From positions 248,001-312,000 of the forward strand of contig NZ_JAJGBK010000032.1 in the NCBI RefSeq assembly GCF_020696975.1: DNA of 64,000 nucleotides, written 5' to 3'. This document shows, piece after piece, positions 10,029-21,944 of this stretch. The stretch is from Methanoculleus sp. Its GTDB lineage: Archaea; Halobacteriota; Methanomicrobia; Methanomicrobiales; Methanoculleaceae. The notes beneath the pieces are model-generated. The model was not told the origin of the DNA, searched no databases, and saw only the letters and a program-made list of their open reading frames with translations. Numbering within the stretch: the first letter of the stretch is position 1; every line of letters starts with the position of its first letter. The translations under genes were made by a program, and so were the position numbers.

Positions 10029-10102
10029 TGGGGCCACTGCGATTTGAACGCAGGTCAGAAGACCCCCAGTCTCCTAGGATGGCCAGGCTACCCTATGGCC
10101 CC
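10029..10102 (-). tRNA. tRNA-Pro (anticodon GGG)
   Basis: On the minus strand the sequence folds as a standard cloverleaf of 74 bases. The acceptor stem is GGGGCCA paired with TGGCCCC, with discriminator A. The D arm contains AGCCTGGCCA, a common pattern in archaeal tRNA-Pro. The anticodon stem is GGAGA/TCTTC around the loop CTGGGGG (anticodon GGG). The T arm is CTGCG-TTCAAAT-CGCAG. The 3' CCA is not encoded, so it depends on the CCA-adding enzyme, a candidate for which is at 30938. No intron is seen. Confidence 0.96.
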
Positions 10103-10110
10103 TCCTCACA

Positions 10111-10138
10111 ATATGTGTTGGAATCACACATATATCTT
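10111..10138 (-). promoter_or_regulatory. TATA-like promoter with inverted repeat upstream of tRNA-Pro
   Basis: Reading leftward, AGATATATGTG (10138-10128) lies about 30 bases before the tRNA 5' end, the expected TATA distance. A perfect 8-base inverted repeat, ATATGTGT / ACACATAT with a 7-base spacer, covers 10111-10133, from the TATA element almost to the predicted transcription start. It could be a regulator site or incidental. Confidence 0.5.
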
Positions 10139-10151
10139 CGCTTTGGGGGCA

Positions 10152-10171
10152 GGGATAGGGGGCCTATCCCC
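10152..10171 (-). terminator. hairpin at the end of the MinD operon
   Basis: GGGATAGG and CCTATCCC form an 8-bp stem with a 3-base loop, overlapping the TAG stop of the small membrane protein gene. The position between that gene and the next transcription unit suits an RNA 3' end or processing hairpin. No T-run follows it, so it is not a classic terminator. Confidence 0.4.
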
Positions 10172-10364
10172 GTGTTCTCTTGTACTCTTCGACACTCCGT
10201 GTCAGCTGTTCCAGTTCGCTGCCGGTGATCTCCATCCTGCCTGTCAGCGCGTTGACTTCATTCAAGAGCTGCTGAATGCGCACGTACATCACGTACATGA
10301 TGAACAGCAGGCAGATGATGATCACCGAGAGCAGAACGATCATGATTGCATTGATGTCGATCAT
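10164..10364 (-). CDS. small single-pass membrane protein, MinD-linked
   Basis: A 66-residue protein of unknown function. Residues 5-27 (INAIMIVLLSVIIICLLFIM) form one strong transmembrane helix. The remaining 40 residues are polar and heptad-like (RIQQLLNEVNALTGRMEI, then LEQLTRSVEEYKR), suggesting a short cytoplasmic coiled coil. Its ATG overlaps the TAA stop of the MinD-like gene (TAATG), so the two are translationally coupled. A coupled one-helix coiled-coil protein could be a membrane partner or activator of the ATPase, as MinE or MinC are in bacteria, but no homology to those is visible. Confidence 0.75.
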   Translation of the reverse strand: MIDINAIMIVLLSVIIICLLFIMYVMYVRIQQLLNEVNALTGRMEITGSELEQLTRSVEEYKRTRG

Positions 10365-11149
10365 TATGACACTCTCCTGAATAGTGTGCGGGCGAGCCGC
10401 TCGATAAACCCTTCCTGAACCTTCTCGGGTTCCTCCTCAACGGGGAGACCCGCAATCTCTGCTGCAATCCTTCGGAATGCCTTTGACGATCCGGATTCCG
10501 GATACTTTACGACGACCGGCGTCCGTGCCGCCGCCGTCTTTCGCACATTCGCATCTTCGGGGACCGTATCGATGATCCGCACGCCGAGGGCATTCTCGAT
10601 CTTTCTCCTGCTCATATCGGCACCATCGAGGGTCGCCCTGTTGAGGATGGCCCCTCCGACGGTGCCGCCGACCATCTCCGTCAGGATCCGGATCTTTAAC
10701 GCATCCACGAGCGAGCAGATCTCGGGATTGATCACCAGCAGCACTTCGTCTGCCATGGTGAGTGGTATGACCGCATCGTTGCCGATGCCGGCAGGCGTGT
10801 CAAGGAGGAGGAACTCACAACGATCGGTAAGTTCCCGCATCACGCCCTCGAGCCGCCGCGGGTCTGAATGCTGGAATCCCTGGAGCGAGAGGCCACTCGG
10901 CACGATCTTCAGGCCGTACGGGCCCTCGTATATCGCGTCCTGAGTCGCTGCCTCTCCTGCCAGAACCTCATGGAGGGTGACCGGCGTCTCTTCGAGCCCC
11001 AGTACCAGTCCAAGGTTGGCCATACCCGTATCCGTATCAATGATGCAGGTTTCCCTGCCATACTGAGCCAGTGCTGTTCCCAGGTTTGCGGTGATGGTCG
11101 TTTTTCCGGTCCCCCCTTTCCCGGAGGCGATGGTGTAGGCCCTGATCAT
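10364..11149 (-). CDS. minD: MinD/ParA-type P-loop ATPase
   Basis: A deviant-Walker ATPase of the MinD/Mrp/ParA class. The signature SGKGGTGKTT lies about ten residues from the start, followed by DTDTGMANLGLVLGL (switch I/A' region) and LLLDTPAGIGNDAV (Walker B). The ATG at 11149 (MIRAYTIASGKGG) is preferred over one five codons upstream because family proteins start right before the first beta strand. The last ~25 residues (EKVQEGFIERLARTLFRRVS) form an amphipathic basic helix like the membrane-targeting tail of MinD. Archaeal MinD homologues help position membrane or motility structures; the specific cargo is unknown. Confidence 0.88.
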   Translation of the reverse strand: MIRAYTIASGKGGTGKTTITANLGTALAQYGRETCIIDTDTGMANLGLVLGLEETPVTLHEVLAGEAATQDAIYEGPYGLKIVPSGLSLQGFQHSDPRRLEGVMRELTDRCEFLLLDTPAGIGNDAVIPLTMADEVLLVINPEICSLVDALKIRILTEMVGGTVGGAILNRATLDGADMSRRKIENALGVRIIDTVPEDANVRKTAAARTPVVVKYPESGSSKAFRRIAAEIAGLPVEEEPEKVQEGFIERLARTLFRRVS

Positions 11150-11568
11150 CTGAAACTGTCTCAAGGATAGATCGTAGTTCTCTAACTTAAATTTATTTGT
11201 TTGATTTATTTTTTGCGTGGTCCTGGATTCGATTTCGGCGTTTTACGGTCCTTGTGATGGATATTCGCATAATCGATGATCGGGGAAATGTTTTTCAAAG
11301 TGTATTGGCTGGAACGCCTTTCTGCAACTGCCTGGCCTTATGGGCATGCTGAGAAATCCTATCCCGGCGGTCCTGGCGGTGTCGGGACGGAACGGGGGAT
11401 ATCAGCTGAACATATGGTGAAATGGCATCATAATTGATAACGGTTGCCGAAATGGGCTTGTATTAATGCCCGAAAGTATGATATGCGTCAGCCTGGGGCA
11501 GTACCGATTCGATATTCATATATTATGCGACGCAGATATCTCCATGGAGATATCCTGGAGTTAAGTAT
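11150..11568. other. divergent intergenic region between minD and the Roadblock gene
   Basis: An AT-rich stretch at 11185-11212 (ACTTAAATTTATTTG then TTTATTTTTTG) lies 35-60 bases upstream of minD and probably holds its promoter. The promoter and palindrome of the Roadblock gene lie at the right end. The middle holds only a 31-codon frame starting at 11257, which lacks a recognisable ribosome-binding site; I see no supported gene there. Confidence 0.5.
11518..11554 (+). promoter_or_regulatory. TATA box with perfect 20-bp palindromic operator
   Basis: ATATATTA at 11518-11525 is a TATA element. A perfect palindrome, GATATCTCCA followed by TGGAGATATC, occupies 11535-11554, so the expected start site (about 26 bases after the TATA centre, near 11547) falls inside it. 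The Roadblock gene begins 14 bases later. A dimeric regulator bound here would block initiation; identity of the regulator is unknown. Confidence 0.6.
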
Positions 11569-11946
11569 ATGAGTTGCCATCCCTCCATGGAAGAGAAAGC
11601 TCGGAAATACACCGATGAGATCCGGTCTGTCGTTGGTGTCGTTGCATGCGCTCTTGTTTCCTGTGAGGGCCTGATTATGGGTAAGTGCTTCCGGGGGGAT
11701 GGCGCGTCATCGTCCCTCTTCGCAGCGATGAGTGCTACGGTTCTTGCATCGGCTGAGGCGGTCTGCGGCAGCGTCCACGTAAAGCGGCCGTCCATGGTCA
11801 CAATCACCGCCGCCGACGCAACGATTCTCATCGTGAGCGTGGGGGAGGACGCCCTTATCACAGCGGTAATAGATATGTCTGCAGATCTCCCAACTGTGCA
11901 GGAGCGGTTGTTGGGGATAGCAGCCGGGATCGGAGAGGAGGCGTGA
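11569..11946 (+). CDS. Roadblock/LC7 domain protein
   Basis: A 125-residue protein with the compact alpha-beta Roadblock/LC7 fold, as seen in MglB and dynein light chains. A first helix is followed by the strand VVACALVSCEGLIMGKC, a long central helix (AAMSATVLASAEAVCG), and strands SMVTITAADATILIVSVG. Such proteins regulate small GTPases or form homodimeric scaffolds in prokaryotic signalling. No partner GTPase (MglA-like) is visible nearby. The stop TGA overlaps the ATG of the response regulator (TGATG at 11944-11948), so both are made from one message controlled by the palindromic promoter. Confidence 0.8.
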   Translation: MSCHPSMEEKARKYTDEIRSVVGVVACALVSCEGLIMGKCFRGDGASSSLFAAMSATVLASAEAVCGSVHVKRPSMVTITAADATILIVSVGEDALITAVIDMSADLPTVQERLLGIAAGIGEEA

Positions 11947-12581
11947 TGTATACTATACTGGTTGTCGACGATAGTCCCATGATCGTCGACGTTTTTGTCA
12001 CCATGCTGGAGCGTGGCGGGTATCGACCGATCACCGCCTTTAGCGGGGAGGAGTGTCTGGATGTTCTGAAAACGACCACGCCGGATCTCGTCCTCCTGGA
12101 CATCATGATGGAGCCGATGGACGGCTGGGAGACGCTTGAGAAGATCAAGGCTGATCCTGCGACGCGGGAGATCCCTGTTCTTATGCTGACCGCAAAGCCC
12201 CTCACACCGGAGGAGGCCAATACATACGGTGCCTACATTGAGGACTATATCCTCAAGCCCACCACGCACCACCAGCTCTACGAGGCTATCGAGCACGTGC
12301 TGGCGCGCCAGCACTCCATTGCCGCCGATATCGAGCGGGCGCGCGAGGCCGGTGTGGATCAGCAGCTCATCGACGAGTACGAGCGTCTTTCAAAGAGCGT
12401 CGATATCAACAAGCGTCTCTTAAAGATCCTGGAGACGACCTACAGCATCAAGGATGTCCGGGCGGGGATGGGCGAGAATATTACCCGGGCCATAAAGAGT
12501 ATGGCGACAAGCATCAAACTCCAGGAACAGCGTCTGGATCAGGTCCGGACTCAGTTCGGGGACGTCCTTGAGGCGCGTTGA
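11946..12581 (+). CDS. response regulator with C-terminal helical domain
   Basis: Residues 1-118 are a complete CheY-type receiver. The acidic pair is Asp8-Asp9, the phospho-acceptor is Asp52 in LVLLDIMMEPMDG, the switch Thr is Thr82 (MLTAKP), and the conserved Lys is Lys104 (YILKPTT). Residues 120-211 are charged and helical with no DNA-binding motif, more like an oligomerisation or partner-binding extension. The ATG at 11946 overlaps the Roadblock stop; a GTG three bases upstream would add one residue. No histidine kinase lies in the window, so the phosphodonor is encoded elsewhere. Pairing with a Roadblock protein suggests signalling to a cellular structure rather than transcription. Confidence 0.9.
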   Translation: MYTILVVDDSPMIVDVFVTMLERGGYRPITAFSGEECLDVLKTTTPDLVLLDIMMEPMDGWETLEKIKADPATREIPVLMLTAKPLTPEEANTYGAYIEDYILKPTTHHQLYEAIEHVLARQHSIAADIERAREAGVDQQLIDEYERLSKSVDINKRLLKILETTYSIKDVRAGMGENITRAIKSMATSIKLQEQRLDQVRTQFGDVLEAR

Positions 12582-12627
12582 CCGCCTCTCTTCCCCGCGC
12601 CGAAACATTCTCATACGGATGGCGCCT

Positions 12628-12648
12628 GCCCGGGACAGATTCCCGGGC
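12628..12648. terminator. GC-rich hairpin between convergent genes
   Basis: GCCCGGGA and TCCCGGGC form a perfect 8-bp stem with loop CAGAT, followed on the plus strand by a pyrimidine-rich tract (CTCCTCTTCTGTCTC). It lies between the ends of the convergent response regulator and PsiE genes and may serve both. Confidence 0.5.
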
Positions 12649-12662
12649 CTCCTCTTCTGTCT

Positions 12663-13094
12663 CTAGTAATTGTCGGCGCGCTCCTGTCTTCCGATATACA
12701 CGACTGCAACGGTCAGCACGAGGATTGCAATGAGTGTCATCCCGATGTCAAGGGGCTCAACGGGCTCGACGCCGAAGGTCAGGACCCGGCGCACCATTGC
12801 GGTGATGCCCGCGAGCAGGATCGGGGTCACCTGCACCCTGTTGGTCCTGAAGTAGGCCGTCACCGTCTCCAGGACCTCTACGATGATGAGGGTCAGGAGG
12901 AGTGCGTGCAGCACCTGGAGCACGCCCTGTGTCATGTCTCCGGTATGGATGAGCGCCGCTACCTGCAGGGCGACGTCGTAAAACGAGATGAGGGCAAGCA
13001 GGGAGAGCGAGACCGCGATGAGGAGGTATATCGCCCGGGTCAGGCTGGATATGGCAGATATGGCCGTATCGGCGCGATTCTTGGTTGGGCTCAT
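12663..13094 (-). CDS. PsiE-like four-helix membrane protein
   Basis: The protein has four predicted transmembrane helices (AIYLLIAVSLSLLALISFYD, VLHALLLTLIIVEVLETV, VTPILLAGITAMVRRVL and LIAILVLTVAVVYIG). It includes the Glu-rich IIVEVLETVTAYF segment and the VQVTPILLAGITAMVRRVL segment typical of the phosphate-starvation-inducible PsiE family. The molecular function of the family is not established. ATG 13094 is chosen; an in-frame start 20 codons upstream would add a hydrophilic leader not expected for the family. It is convergent with the response regulator. Confidence 0.75.
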   Translation of the reverse strand: MSPTKNRADTAISAISSLTRAIYLLIAVSLSLLALISFYDVALQVAALIHTGDMTQGVLQVLHALLLTLIIVEVLETVTAYFRTNRVQVTPILLAGITAMVRRVLTFGVEPVEPLDIGMTLIAILVLTVAVVYIGRQERADNY

Positions 13095-13235
13095 GCGGGC
13101 ACCCGGATCTGGGGATGTATCTGTAAGAAAAAGCATGTGGTAAGCATTAAGCATTGCGAAATGTCCGTATGGTGTGGGGGATTGAAAGGTTTATATTGTT
13201 GGAGTGCGAATTATATGATACGCCCGAAAGGAAAG

Positions 13236-13244
13236 TATTTATAC
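13236..13244 (+). promoter_or_regulatory. TATA box for tRNA-Lys
   Basis: TATTTATAC preceded by the purine-rich CGAAAGGAAAG (a BRE-like element) predicts a start near 13266, about 19 bases before the mature tRNA. A second TATA-like element, GTTTATATT at 13189-13197, lies further upstream and might provide an additional start. Confidence 0.6.
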
Positions 13245-13284
13245 TATTCTCGCATTGTAATAATGCTGGATGGCAGTACGAGCG

Positions 13285-13358
13285 GGGTCTATAGCTCAGT
13301 TAGGTAGAGCGCCTGGCTTTTAACCAGGTGGTCGGGGGTTCAAATCCCCTTGGGCCCG
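13285..13358 (+). tRNA. tRNA-Lys (anticodon TTT)
   Basis: A 74-base cloverleaf. The acceptor stem is GGGTCTA with TGGGCCC, including two G-T pairs, and the discriminator is G. The D arm is GCTC-AGTTAGGTA-GAGC, the anticodon arm CCTGG-CTTTTAA-CCAGG (anticodon TTT), and the T arm GGGGG-TTCAAAT-CCCCT. CCA is not encoded. It lies 78 bases upstream of rpoH on the same strand, and no separate TATA is obvious between them, so read-through into the polymerase operon is possible. Confidence 0.97.
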
Positions 13359-13436
13359 TTGCCATGGGCGATGTCTATGGATTTTAGCAAGGTGATGTAT
13401 CTGATACGCAACTTTTTCGTCGGTGAGGTGTAGGCG

Positions 13437-13688
13437 ATGGGCGCCCCACTCGATGTACTCAAACACGAGATGGTTCCTGACCATCAGATCATGAGCGAAG
13501 AAGAGGTCGCGGACCTTCTTGCAGCGTACCATATTTCTCTTGAACAACTACCAAAAATTTACCATGACGATCCTGCAGTAAAGGTTACCGGGGGCGATGT
13601 CGGGAACGTCGTTCGGATTACCCGTGACAGTCGCACGGCGGGCAGAGCGGAAGCCTACCGCCTCATCGTGAAGAGACCAAAGAAATAA
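13437..13688 (+). CDS. rpoH: DNA-directed RNA polymerase subunit H (Rpo5)
   Basis: An 83-residue archaeal polymerase subunit equivalent to the C-terminal domain of eukaryotic Rpb5. It contains the diagnostic stretch [14 protein letters not shown] and the C-terminal strand [17 protein letters not shown], where the family has an R-x-G-x-x-x-x-Y-R core. It is the first protein gene of the polymerase operon H-B''-B'-A'-A''. A GAGGTG ribosome-binding sequence precedes the ATG by about eight bases. Length and sequence are typical. Confidence 0.97.
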   Translation: MGAPLDVLKHEMVPDHQIMSEEEVADLLAAYHISLEQLPKIYHDDPAVKVTGGDVGNVVRITRDSRTAGRAEAYRLIVKRPKK

Positions 13689-13713
13689 CTCGAAGGCCGG
13701 GGAGCTGATCCAT

Positions 13714-15273
13714 CTGTTAGACAGAAGTGTTTTGTCGAGAGCATACTTTTCGCGGGAGCATGTAGCGCGTCACCAGTTAGACTCTTATAATAACTTTCTC
13801 CTGCATAATCTCCAGAAAGTCGTCGACGAGCAGCGTATAATTGAGACTGATATTGAGACCCGTGGAAAAGGCAAAGAGGCCGTCTGGGTCGAATTGGGCA
13901 AGATCGAGGTGAAAAAGCCCCGGGTCCGTGAAGCGGACGGGTCACAGTCCGAGCTCTTCCCGAGCGAGGCGCGCCTCAGGAACCTCACGTATGCGGCACC
14001 CATTCAACTCGAGATGACGCTCGTCCAGGGCGAAGAACCACAGGAGCCGATCATCACCACCATCGGGCAGCTGCCGGTGATGGTGGGATCGGCCGCCTGC
14101 AACCTCTACAACATGAGCGACGCCGAGCGGACCGAGCACGGTGAGGATCCCCTCGATCCCGGCGGCTACTTTGTCGTCAACGGCACGGAACGGGTGCTGA
14201 TGACGCTCGAGGATCTTGCCTCAAACAAGATCATGACCGAGTTCACCGAGCGCTACAACGAGCGTATCTATGTAGCGAAGGTCTTCTCACAGTTCCGCGG
14301 CTACCGTGCGCTCGTGATCGTCGAGCGGAACAGAAAGAACCTGCTTGAGGTCTCGTTCCCCTCGGTCGCCGGGCACCTCCGTTTCGTCGACCTGATGCGG
14401 GGGCTGGGGCTCCAGGGCGACCACGATATCGTGGAGGCGGTCTCGACCGACGAAGAGATCCTCACGTTCATGATGCAGAATCTGGAGGAGAGCGAGTGCG
14501 ACACCGTCGACGAAGGCGTCATGTATGTGGGCAAGAAACTCGCCCCGAACCAGACCCGCGACTACCAGCGCAAGCGTGCGGAGTTCGTCCTCGATAACTA
14601 CCTCCTTCCACACTTAAACTACCTGATGCCGGTGGGCTTAAAAGAGGAGGACCCCGGATACCGGACGGCAGTCGAGGGTGTCCGCCTCGCAAAGGCGCAT
14701 TTCCTCGGCCGGATGGCCGAGGCCTGTTTCGACCTGGTGCTTGACAGGCGCCGGATCGACGACAAGGACCATTACTCGAATAAGCGGCTGAAACTCGCCG
14801 GTGACCTGATGGAGGACCTCTTCCGGATCTCGCTCAACCGTTTGACGCGCGACGTGAAGTACCAGCTCGAGCGGGCCAGCATGCGTCACCGCGACCTCTC
14901 GATCGGGACCGCGGTGCGTGCGGACGTCCTGACCGAGCGGCTGCTCCACCCGCTTGCCACCGGAAACTGGGTGGGCGGGCGGACCGGTGTCTCGCAGCTC
15001 CTGGACCGGGTGGACCACATGGCGGTGCTCTCGCACCTGCGGCGTGTGATCTCCCCGCTCTCCCGGTCACAGCCTCACTTCGAGGCCCGTGACCTGCACC
15101 CCACCCAGTGGGGCCGGATCTGTCCGAGCGAGACTCCTGAGGGTCCGAACTGTGGGCTTGTGAAGAACTTCGCCCAGATGGTCGAGATCAGCAAGGGCGT
15201 TATCGACGAAGAGGAAGTGAAGAATATTCTGTATGATATGGGCGTCATTGCCCTCCGGAGGGAGACGGCATGA
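13714..15273 (+). CDS. rpoB2: DNA-directed RNA polymerase subunit B'' (Rpo2N)
   Basis: This is the N-terminal half of the beta-type subunit, split from B' as in many methanogens. It covers the protrusion, lobe and fork regions, with motifs [20 protein letters not shown] and [19 protein letters not shown] near the end. The start is uncertain. The first ATG/GTG/TTG is TTG 13732, but the frame encodes [12 protein letters not shown] upstream, matching the conserved family N-terminus as I remember it. GGGGAG at 13699-13704 is ideally placed for CTG 13714, so I annotate from there. The ATG of rpoB1 overlaps the 3' end (ATGA at 15270-15273). Confidence 0.92.
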   Translation: MLDRSVLSRAYFSREHVARHQLDSYNNFLLHNLQKVVDEQRIIETDIETRGKGKEAVWVELGKIEVKKPRVREADGSQSELFPSEARLRNLTYAAPIQLEMTLVQGEEPQEPIITTIGQLPVMVGSAACNLYNMSDAERTEHGEDPLDPGGYFVVNGTERVLMTLEDLASNKIMTEFTERYNERIYVAKVFSQFRGYRALVIVERNRKNLLEVSFPSVAGHLRFVDLMRGLGLQGDHDIVEAVSTDEEILTFMMQNLEESECDTVDEGVMYVGKKLAPNQTRDYQRKRAEFVLDNYLLPHLNYLMPVGLKEEDPGYRTAVEGVRLAKAHFLGRMAEACFDLVLDRRRIDDKDHYSNKRLKLAGDLMEDLFRISLNRLTRDVKYQLERASMRHRDLSIGTAVRADVLTERLLHPLATGNWVGGRTGVSQLLDRVDHMAVLSHLRRVISPLSRSQPHFEARDLHPTQWGRICPSETPEGPNCGLVKNFAQMVEISKGVIDEEEVKNILYDMGVIALRRETA

Positions 15274-17084
15274 GGCAGTCACGGGTCTTCGTTGACGGAG
15301 CTCTTATCGGGCTCGTGGATGACCCCCGGGATCTCGTTAGCCGGATGCGCGATATGCGCCGGCGCGGCGAGATCTCGAACGAGGTCAACGTCTCCTACAA
15401 GGAGTTTAACAACGATGTCATCATCCACACCGACCGCGGGAGAGCACGCCGCCCCCTGATTGTGGTCAGGGACGGCAAACCCCAGGTGACCGACGAAGAC
15501 ATCGAACATCTCCGGAACGGTGAGATGACGTTTGAGGATGTGGCGCGCAAGGGCGCGATCGAGTTCGTCGATGCCGAGGAGGAGGAAGACCTCTTCATCG
15601 CCATCAACGAGGCGGACCTAACCCCTGAGCACACGCATCTTGAGATCGATCCCTCGCTCATGCTGGGTATCGGTGCGGCGCATGTCCCGTTCCCCGAGCA
15701 TAACGCCAGTCCCCGTGTCACCATGGGCGCGGGGATGGTCAAGCAGGCCCTCGGGTTCGGCACTGCGAACATGAAGCTCCGTCCCGACACCCGGGGTCAC
15801 ATGCTTCACTACGTCCAGAAACCGCTCACTTACACCCAGACCTCCGATGTGATTGGCTCCGACGATCGGCCTGCAGGCCAGAACTTCGTCGTCGCGATCA
15901 TATCCTACGAAGGGTTCAATATTGAGGACGCGCTGGTCATCAACAAGGCCTCCATCGACCGGGGGCTCGGGCGGTCGCACTTCTTCCGCACCTACGACGG
16001 TGAGGAGCGGCGCTACCCCGGCGGTCAGGTTGACCGGATCCAGATCCCGGACGAGGAGGTCTCCGGCGCGCACGGTGCCGAGTACTATGCGAACCTGGAC
16101 GTCGACGGCATCATCAACCCCGAGACGATCGTCCGCGAGAAGGATGTCCTGATCGGAAAGACCTCTCCGCCGCGGTTCCTTGAGGAGCCGACAAGCGAGC
16201 TCATAGCCGTCGAAAAAAGGCGCGACACATCGGTCACGATGCGGAGCAACGAGCACGGCATCGTGGATACCGTCATCATCACCGAGGGCGAGAACTCCTC
16301 GCGCCTCGTGAAGGTCCGGACCCGTGACCTCAGGGTCCCGGAGGTCGGCGACAAGTTCGCGTCCCGGCACGGGCAGAAGGGTGTTATCGGGCTGATCCAG
16401 CCTGCGGCGGATATGCCGTTCACCGAGTCGGGGATGACACCCGACCTGATCATCAACCCCCACGCGGTGCCGAGCCGTATGACCATCGGGCACATGCTCG
16501 AGATGCTGGGCGGCAAGGTTGGTTCCCTCGAGGGCCGGCGGATCAACGCGACCGCATTCCGTGGTGAGCGTGAGACGGATCTCCGGCATTCGCTCAGGGA
16601 GCTCGGGTTTGCCCACAACGGCCGCGAAGTGATGTACGACGGCATCACCGGGCGTCAGTTTGCGGCTGACATCTACATCGGCGTCATCTACTACCAGAAG
16701 CTCTACCACATGGTATCGAGCAAGATGCACGCGCGGTCGCGCGGTCCCGTGCAGGTGCTCACCCGCCAGCCGACCGAGGGGCGTGCTCGTGAGGGTGGTC
16801 TTCGGTTCGGTGAGATGGAGCGGGACGTGATGATCGGCCACGGCGCGGCGATGGCCTTGAAGGAGCGGCTGCTCGATGAGTCGGACAAGGTGACCCAGTG
16901 GGTCTGCGCGAAGTGCGGTATGGTGGCGATGCTTGATAGGAAGAGAAAGGTGACGCGGTGCCTTGCCTGCGGCGGCGAGACCGACATCTACCCCGTCGAG
17001 ATGAGTTACGCCTTCAAACTCCTCCTTGATGAGATGAAGAGCATGGGCATCGCTCCCCGCCTGAGACTCGACGATATGGTGTAA
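15270..17084 (+). CDS. rpoB1: DNA-directed RNA polymerase subunit B' (Rpo2C)
   Basis: The C-terminal half of the beta-type subunit, 604 residues. It includes the hybrid-binding and wall regions with [17 protein letters not shown], the active-centre basic loop [13 protein letters not shown], and the anchor/clamp end. A zinc site CAKCG...CLACGG lies near residues 550-570, before the C-terminal clamp helix [17 protein letters not shown]. The gene overlaps rpoB2 by four bases (ATGA) in a different frame, so the B''/B' separation is a true split and not a sequencing frameshift. Only 19 bases separate it from rpoA1. Confidence 0.97.
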   Translation: MRQSRVFVDGALIGLVDDPRDLVSRMRDMRRRGEISNEVNVSYKEFNNDVIIHTDRGRARRPLIVVRDGKPQVTDEDIEHLRNGEMTFEDVARKGAIEFVDAEEEEDLFIAINEADLTPEHTHLEIDPSLMLGIGAAHVPFPEHNASPRVTMGAGMVKQALGFGTANMKLRPDTRGHMLHYVQKPLTYTQTSDVIGSDDRPAGQNFVVAIISYEGFNIEDALVINKASIDRGLGRSHFFRTYDGEERRYPGGQVDRIQIPDEEVSGAHGAEYYANLDVDGIINPETIVREKDVLIGKTSPPRFLEEPTSELIAVEKRRDTSVTMRSNEHGIVDTVIITEGENSSRLVKVRTRDLRVPEVGDKFASRHGQKGVIGLIQPAADMPFTESGMTPDLIINPHAVPSRMTIGHMLEMLGGKVGSLEGRRINATAFRGERETDLRHSLRELGFAHNGREVMYDGITGRQFAADIYIGVIYYQKLYHMVSSKMHARSRGPVQVLTRQPTEGRAREGGLRFGEMERDVMIGHGAAMALKERLLDESDKVTQWVCAKCGMVAMLDRKRKVTRCLACGGETDIYPVEMSYAFKLLLDEMKSMGIAPRLRLDDMV

Positions 17085-17103
17085 AAGGGGGCGCAATCAA
17101 ACT

Positions 17104-20921
<3,818 letters not shown>

Positions 20922-20932
20922 GAGAACCATAT

Positions 20933-21220
20933 ATGGACTTTAATGCTTCACTACGTAAAGCCGTGAAGACTGGTACTGTATTCCTCGGTCAGAATAAGAC
21001 CCGGGAGTGCGTTGAGGAAGGCAAGGCAAAACTTGTTGTGGTGGCTGAGAACAGCCCCGAATCCGTCAAGAATCTCGTGAAAGAGATCGATGTCCCTGTC
21101 TACGTCTACGAGGGATCGAGCGTCCAGCTCGGGAAAGCCTGCGGTATGCCCTACGTTGTCAGTGCGCTTGCCGTGGTCGAGCCCGGTGAATCCGATATCC
21201 TGACTGTTGCGAGAGTGTAG
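20933..21220 (+). CDS. rpl30e: ribosomal protein L30e
   Basis: A 95-residue member of the L7Ae/L30e RNA-binding superfamily. The sequence KAVKTGTVFLGQNKTRECVE at the N-terminus and VYVYEGSSVQLGKACGMPY in the second half match the archaeal L30e placed between RNA polymerase A'' and NusA in many euryarchaea. It probably binds 23S rRNA in the large subunit. A three-base gap separates it from the NusA-like gene. Confidence 0.93.
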   Translation: MDFNASLRKAVKTGTVFLGQNKTRECVEEGKAKLVVVAENSPESVKNLVKEIDVPVYVYEGSSVQLGKACGMPYVVSALAVVEPGESDILTVARV

Positions 21221-21223
21221 ACA

Positions 21224-21673
21224 ATGCCACAGGTCGTGCTGACTGAGGAGTGCATGCGCCTCATCTCCCAGTTTGAGAGCCTCACCGGCGCAGGCAGCCG
21301 CGATTGCATCGTTGACAACCGCAACGAGCGGATCATCTTTGTGATCAATCCCGGCGACATGGGGCTTGCCATCGGCAAGAGCGGATCGAGTATCAAGAAG
21401 GCCTCCGACGTGATGGGCAAAAGGATCGAGGTTGTGGAGTACTCCGCAGACCCCGGCCAGTTCCTCCGGAACTGTTTCCTCCCAGCTCAGGTCACGGATA
21501 TCGACTTCGACACCAACGAGGAGGATCAGCAGGTTGCCCTGGTTGAGGTACGGGACGAGGACCGTGGGCTCGCCATCGGCAAAGCAGGAAAGAATATCTT
21601 CAAGGCAAAGGTTCTTGCACAGCGCCAGCACGACATCGCCGATGTCCAGCTGATGCAGAACGAGACTGCCTGA
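21224..21673 (+). CDS. nusA: NusA-like transcription factor (two KH domains)
   Basis: A 149-residue archaeal NusA, which lacks the S1 and polymerase-binding domains of bacterial NusA. Two KH motifs are visible: GLAIGKSGSSIKKASDVMG near residues 46-65 and GLAIGKAGKNIFKAKVL near 116-132, each with the GxxG loop. It likely binds RNA and acts with the polymerase encoded upstream. It is the last gene of the operon here; in many archaea the ribosomal protein S12/S7 and elongation factor genes follow, but they are absent at this place. Confidence 0.94.
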   Translation: MPQVVLTEECMRLISQFESLTGAGSRDCIVDNRNERIIFVINPGDMGLAIGKSGSSIKKASDVMGKRIEVVEYSADPGQFLRNCFLPAQVTDIDFDTNEEDQQVALVEVRDEDRGLAIGKAGKNIFKAKVLAQRQHDIADVQLMQNETA

Positions 21674-21678
21674 ACTTC

Positions 21679-21690
21679 CTCTCTTTTTCG
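21679..21690 (+). terminator. T-rich terminator after nusA
   Basis: CCTCTCTTTTTC immediately follows the nusA stop codon. Archaeal termination commonly occurs at such T-rich tracts without a hairpin. The following 250 bases contain no gene before the next TATA element. Confidence 0.5.
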
Positions 21691-21888
21691 CAGTCATCCT
21701 TCATTTCTAATAAGAGGTCTTCTCGGTTCCTGCCGGTGTCTGGAGATTGGATCTCCTGTCAACCGCTGCAACCAGCCGGTATTCATTCCCCGTCTCATCG
21801 GGCAGGCTTTTCGGGCAATATACTCCACTCCGGGGGAGAGCCCTCACGGGCCTGATCCGGACGGGAGATTTCGAACGGCCCCCTCCCC

Positions 21889-21900
21889 GCAAGTTATTTA
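21889..21900 (+). promoter_or_regulatory. TATA box for the Thr/Pro/Glu-rich protein gene
   Basis: AAGTTATTTATATCG (about 21890-21905) is an archaeal TATA element about 50 bases before the ATG at 21945. A GGGGGATCCGG stretch just ahead of the ATG can act as ribosome-binding site. Confidence 0.5.
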
Positions 21901-21944
21901 TATCGTTGTGCGCTCCATGAGACTCCCATGAAAGGGGGATCCGG

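Noticed and set aside
11257-11352. 31-codon frame in the minD/Roadblock spacer.
   Set aside because: No ribosome-binding site and no recognisable product; likely chance.
15618-17096. Long minus-strand open frame (492 codons) opposite rpoB1.
   Set aside because: Antisense of the conserved polymerase gene in a GC-rich genome, without family resemblance.
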